Source: Breviolum minutum Mf 1.05b.01 | Lineage: Eukaryota; Sar; Dinophyceae; Suessiales; Symbiodiniaceae | Direction of reading: 5' to 3' | Assembly: GCA_000507305.1 (NCBI GenBank) | Contig: DF239227.1 | Location: 195,829 to 259,828 of the forward strand | Length of the DNA stretch: 64,000 nucleotides | Shown: one piece after another, positions 61,108-64,000 of the stretch | Layout: each line of letters opens with the position of its first letter | How positions within the stretch are numbered: position 1 is the first letter of the stretch | Notes under the pieces: generated by a model | What the model saw: only the letters and a program-made list of their open reading frames with translations | Database searches by the model: none | What the model was told of the DNA's origin: nothing | Made by a program: the position numbers and the translations under genes

Positions 61108-61758
61108 TCAATCCACATCTTTCAATCCACATCCCACACATCCATTGATATCCATTCATATCCAGGGTCCATGATAGTCTCACCTCCCAATCCGTCCTTC
61201 AGGTCACCATGGCCGAGCTGTCCATCTTTACCATGGCCCCAACAGTAAAGCTCTCCACTCTCTGACACGGCCGCAGAGAAATATCCTCCAGAAGCCACCT
61301 GACATTTGGAAAAGTTGAGTCAGCTTGTGTTCATCAGATGTGATGTGTTCCTTAGGGTCAAGGATACCATGTCACCAGCACCACATCAGAATTTTAGCCA
61401 AACGTCTCATCAAATCGTCCAGCCTATCAGCTGCTATGCTACTAGCAAAGTGCCCTGCCCAGCCTGCTTGACGGGAACACTCCGAAGCCCTTCCACCAGC
61501 CGCGGGGCCACTGCCTTGTCCTCAAACTCCAGTTTCGTTCAGTACAAGTGACTCCGAGTCATTGCAAACTCTCCACTCCCAAGTCCCTCCTTGTCCCAAA
61601 GAAACAAGTTAGGTAAATCATGAAGGCTGCACTTTTTCTCGTGAGTTATTAGTTTTGGGATGTTTGGAGCCATGCCTAACTATCCAATTTCAAAGCAAAG
61701 GCTCCTCAGTGGGAAGGCTTCCAATGCCCAACTGGCCATGTTCGGAAGATCCCCAGAC
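56181..61758 (-). CDS. RCC1-repeat beta-propeller protein (at least 15 exons, 5' end not found)
   Basis: RCC1-type repeats form a seven-bladed propeller; family members act as Ran exchange factors or as scaffolds. Exons with matching phase: 61705-61758, 61464-61520, 61182-61298, 60842-60883, 60617-60695, 60429-60490, 60148-60198, 59591-59701, 59244-59319, 59018-59089, 57031-57113, 56865-56909, 56518-56639, 56345-56399 and 56181-56234 (stop TAG). Repeat signatures recur: WGSSEHGQLGIG, ELYCWGHGKDGQLGHGD, VSCGEHHAGAVSE, NGRLGHGG, VACGEFHT, VYTWGLGLSGRLGHGD, MACGGHHTAAV, FGKLGHGN, SLGPHHSAALTQKGEVYTWG, ISCGHSHCCAVTDSGDVWAWG and FGHTEQ. The junction after GEFHT is unsettled and may read through six more codons. 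Donors mix GT, GC and GA. The intron 57114-59017 contains an intact gene. The start lies upstream of 61758. Confidence 0.88.
57281..58231 (-). CDS. Ubl-like plus FNIP-repeat protein, intronless, nested in an RCC1 intron
   Basis: A single open frame of 316 codons. Residues 1-95 (start MIVPLENIELEVLALTGE) look like a degenerate ubiquitin-like beta-grasp domain. From about residue 130 there are seven or eight tandem 22-residue repeats of the form LPAGLQSLTFGxxFNQxLD, that is, FNIP-type leucine-rich repeats. They end KIQSLSDLDVLPGALGHL and a short tail. The repeats are 66 bp each and very alike at DNA level. Related Ubl plus FNIP proteins are common in dinoflagellates; their function is unknown, and the repeats suggest a binding surface. 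The gene lies wholly between RCC1 exons 59018-59089 and 57031-57113 on the same strand. The lack of introns and the leader-like relict at 58312-58327 point to a retrogene. Confidence 0.88.
   Translation of the reverse strand: MIVPLENIELEVLALTGECMLTLNVTDSMNGRKLWKMILDKVPSKTGLQLVVSHTSRLVLHESLQQQGLGGQRAQVCATYMPVNLHAAWRFAKGYSVEDAEFSLTGITELTDVSDEMPALLHNLPKSLCTLTFAHDFNQEIHHMRLPAGLQSLTFGQNFNQSLDNVTWPAGLQSLTFGWHFNQRLDNVTWPAGLQSLTFGWEFNQRLDNVTWPAGLQSLTFGKCFDQSLDNVTWPAGPQSLTFGCLFNQRLDNVTWPAGLQSLTFGKHFDQNLDKVTWPEGLQSLTFAKKIQSLSDLDVLPGALGHLAIGKMSLKC
57356..57800 (-). repeat. 66-bp tandem repeats within the FNIP gene
   Basis: Seven near-identical 66-bp units, each carrying GTCAAACTTTGAAGGCCTGC or a close variant on plus. 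They code for the 22-residue FNIP repeats. Their high identity suggests recent duplication or homogenisation. Confidence 0.85.
58312..58327 (-). promoter_or_regulatory. Possible spliced-leader relict upstream of the nested FNIP gene
   Basis: The minus strand reads GCGATTTTTGGCTCCA, close to GCCATTTTGGCTCAAG of DinoSL: one extra T, one C-to-G change and a diverged end. It sits 81-96 nt above the start codon, inside the RCC1 intron. Confidence 0.5.
61026..61108. repeat. ATC/GAT trinucleotide microsatellite
   Basis: About 27 uninterrupted ATC triplets, placed in the RCC1 intron between exons 61182-61298 and 60842-60883. It gives artefact frames of poly-Ser, poly-His and poly-Asp. Confidence 0.95.
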
Positions 61759-62976
61759 CTAGGAAGCCACTAAGCGTGGTGATCCCAACGACTACACCCT
61801 GAGATCAATTGTGTAGAAATAGAAATCACTGACAAGAAACGGCAAGAAATTGGATATGTAATCATCATGGCAGTAGTGATAAAAATATAATGATGACAAT
61901 ACACTACATCTTAATAGTAATTGTGAAAAAATGATAGTATACGTAACGTAACAATGATAATCATGTAACTCTTATACAAATCAATGAAATAACAATACTA
62001 ATTCTAATAACAATACTTGTACTGATAAGAATCATCTTTTAATGGAGAAAATCCATCATGAAGCACTTCCTCCTTCCCTTCACCATCAAGGTGCAACAGC
62101 TCCGGCAGTTGTGGATGACTGACCCATGGCATTACGTCATGGCGCTTTCAGCCGTGGTCTACGGCGTCGGAAAGGTGGAGTAGAATGACATGCTTCGTTC
62201 TGCGGCATGTGACCTCCTTGTAACACCTGCAAGTAGGACCTAGCTCTTGTCAGCCTGAAGATGTTAAGTACATCATCATTGCATTCAGTGATTGCTGCAT
62301 CTCTCCAATGTGTTGCTTCTTCGGAAGCCCTGTGTTTGGCGAGACCAACCGGGCCAATGCAACACGAACCAATGTGACATAGTCCATTTTCATACATCCT
62401 TGTTACATTTCCAAGGTCATCATCCTGGCTGTTGGGCAGCTGGTGGCCTGCCCCTCTTCTTCGTTTCATGATTTTTTCTTTTTCTGCGAGCCATAGGGCT
62501 TGTGGATTTTCCAGCCTTTCAAACATTCCTTCCAACGACCAAGTCCATGGCACACAGCCTCAACCCTGCAACCATGGAAGCACCCACCTTCCGTTTAGCA
62601 TTCCAAGCTCCCGCAGGGGAGGCTGGGTCTACCTTAGAATGTATCGGCTTGAATGCAGTTTCTACACCTGCTCTGTGGACCTCAGTTGGTTGTCCTAGGG
62701 TGTTGACGAAAAATGCTATTTTTTTCACAAGGTCTCAAGTCATGGCTAGATTTCTCCCTTGGGGTGCCCTGCGCCCGCCAGGATTAGCCGCTTCATAGCT
62801 AATGCTGCGACCTCGAGAGGAAGTGGGGGGAACAGCATAATTATATAGGTTTTCCAATCAAGGTGCTATTAAATGTATACTAAAAGTTCTAAATATAATT
62901 AGATAGTATTAGATGTATATATATATATACATACATATATACATATAATATATGTCACAAATGTTGCAGGTAGTAC
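61759..62976 (-). other. Upstream region with a possible exon at 62137-62553
   Basis: A minus frame at 62150-62500 reads GAGHQLPNSQDDDLGNVTRM, then CIGPVGLAKHRASEEATHWR and DVLNIFRLTRARSYLQVLQ, with a coding-like composition but no recognised domain. A second frame at 62540-62710 reads TLGQPTEVHRAGVETAFKP. Either could be a 5' part of the RCC1 gene or a separate gene. The block 61850-62050 is AT-rich. Confidence 0.35.
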
Positions 62977-63064
62977 CATTTCCGCAGGCATGTTCTGCAT
63001 GATGTATGTGAAGTATTTGTACACTGCGCCAGGGCGCCACAGCTCCACCCAAGCCAACAGGGAC
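62977..63064 (-). CDS. Exon of an unidentified gene
   Basis: Bounded by a CTACAG acceptor and a GTACTACC donor, 88 nt open. Encodes SLLAWVELWRPGAVYKYFTY and IMQNMPAEM, an aromatic-rich segment. The family is unknown. Confidence 0.5.
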
Positions 63065-63456
63065 CTGTAGGAACCTCCAAATAAATCCATGTTGGTGCGC
63101 ACAAAACAACACAAATCGTGTATATATATATATATAAAGATACATTGTGTATAATATATGTGAAAATATCAACATATATTGCAATAAGATACTACAATCA
63201 TTTATATATATATATATATACATATAAGTGTTTATTAAAGATACACCATCCAACCACCATTGCCATTCCAAAAGTCTTTTGATGCTTCCACCTTGCTCTC
63301 TCTGACACTTGCGTATCACTGTACAAAAAAAGGAAAGGTCGCACTAGGAAACTAGGTATGACCTTGGTTGCAGCTGTTCAGAATTCGTATTGAAAAATGG
63401 ATTCAGTCAAACGCAAGTTTCATTTATGTAGATACAAGGCACCTTGCTTGCTTTAC

Positions 63457-63568
63457 CTCTTGTGTCAATGACGGAAAAGCCATGAAAGTGTTTGAAACTC
63501 TGCAATGTCCAGGTCTTGAAGTCTTGAGCTAACTTTGCCAGCTCACTACAAGGCAGGATTCTGTGCGC
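63457..63568 (-). CDS. Exon of an unidentified gene
   Basis: Acceptor CACAG and donor GTAAAG bound 112 nt. It encodes ILPCSELAKLAQDFKTWTLQ then SFKHFHGFSVIDTR. It may belong with the exon at 62977-63064 and a short one near 63250-63310 (REQGGSIKRLLEWQWW). No domain was recognised. Confidence 0.5.
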
Positions 63569-63859
63569 CTGTGGAATTTACAAAAACAGTCTGTTGGTAA
63601 GATGCAAAGTCTACCCACTAGGAAGAAAACTTCAGTATATAAATCGTGAATGATACAGCATTGCGTGGCATCGAAGTTCTTGACAAAAAGGTATTGCAAA
63701 ATGGCGTTGCACTGCTAGAGCCTAGTGCAGGGACTGGGGGACTGCACATTGCAGGGGTTGGATGAGACACTGAAAACAGTTTTGTGATGTTTTGTGTGCC
63801 TGAACCCTCATCTGAAGAAGTGTGACCACAAAATGAGGGGATTGCCTGCTGGGGGGCCC

Positions 63860-64000
63860 GGGACGTGGGACGTGGGGGACGTGAGGGACGTGAGGGACGT
63901 GAAGGACGTGAAGGACGTGAGGGACGTGAGGGACGTGAGGGACGTGAGGGACGTGTGGGATGTGAAGGACGTGGAGGACGTGAAGGACGTGAAGGACGTG
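63860..64000. repeat. 10-bp minisatellite GGACGTGAGG, cut by the window edge
   Basis: About 14 head-to-tail units of GGACGTGAGG or GGACGTGAAG, with a few variants such as GGATGTGAAG. It continues past the window end. The array lies upstream of the last supported exon. Confidence 0.95.

Noticed and set aside
61026..61108. Short tandem units suggesting a CRISPR array
   Set aside because: Simple triplet repeat without spacers, in a eukaryotic intron.
61006..61248. Frames with poly-His, poly-Ser and poly-Asp
   Set aside because: Products of the ATC microsatellite in an RCC1 intron, read in different frames.

Overview
The window is nuclear DNA of a dinoflagellate, most likely a Symbiodiniaceae coral-symbiont type. 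The evidence is a nucleus-encoded plastid ATP synthase gamma gene with a leader for secretory-route plastid targeting, introns with GT, GC and GA donors mixed in the same genes, tandem gene copies, small exons down to 18-45 nt, relicts resembling the dinoflagellate spliced leader, and dinoflagellate-type protein families. Every gene that could be modelled lies on the minus strand, as in the long one-way gene clusters of these genomes. Most open frames in the window are chance frames in introns and spacers.

Region 1 (1-18.6 kb) is a tandem array read right to left: atpC copy 3 (14684-18526), ARL3 copy B (12063-13484), atpC copy 2 (7572-11202), atpC copy 1 (2690-6811) and ARL3 copy A (234-1822). 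All five were modelled exon by exon with continuous reading phase. AtpC is the rotor subunit of the plastid ATP synthase and ARL3 is a ciliary small GTPase; they have no evident functional link and were probably amplified together. The three atpC copies are mosaics of each other.

Region 2 (18.6-32 kb) is gene-poor. It holds scattered minus-strand exons of unidentified genes (21.0, 24.3, 24.8 and 26.5-31.7 kb).

Region 3 (32.7-40.6 kb) is a 14-exon YqeH/NOA1-type circularly permuted GTPase. One of its introns contains a same-strand Ubl-like plus Fic-domain gene that is frameshifted.

Region 4 (40.6-50 kb) has a few orphan exons and then a multi-exon membrane protein of a dinoflagellate-type family. 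It carries coiled-coil and polyQ segments and a single-base frameshift in a T run.

Region 5 (50-56.1 kb) has unidentified exons and a second copy of an inverted-repeat element that also sits in an ARL3 intron.

Region 6 (56.2-61.8 kb) is a gene with at least 15 exons for an RCC1-repeat beta-propeller. One of its introns contains an intact, intronless Ubl-like plus FNIP-repeat gene. The last 2 kb hold orphan exons and a 10-bp minisatellite running off the window edge.

The most unusual signal is that two separate host genes each carry a same-strand gene inside one intron. Both guests begin with a ubiquitin-like segment, and both have a match to the 3' part of the dinoflagellate spliced leader 60-80 nt upstream. 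This suggests that trans-spliced mRNAs were reinserted as cDNA into introns.
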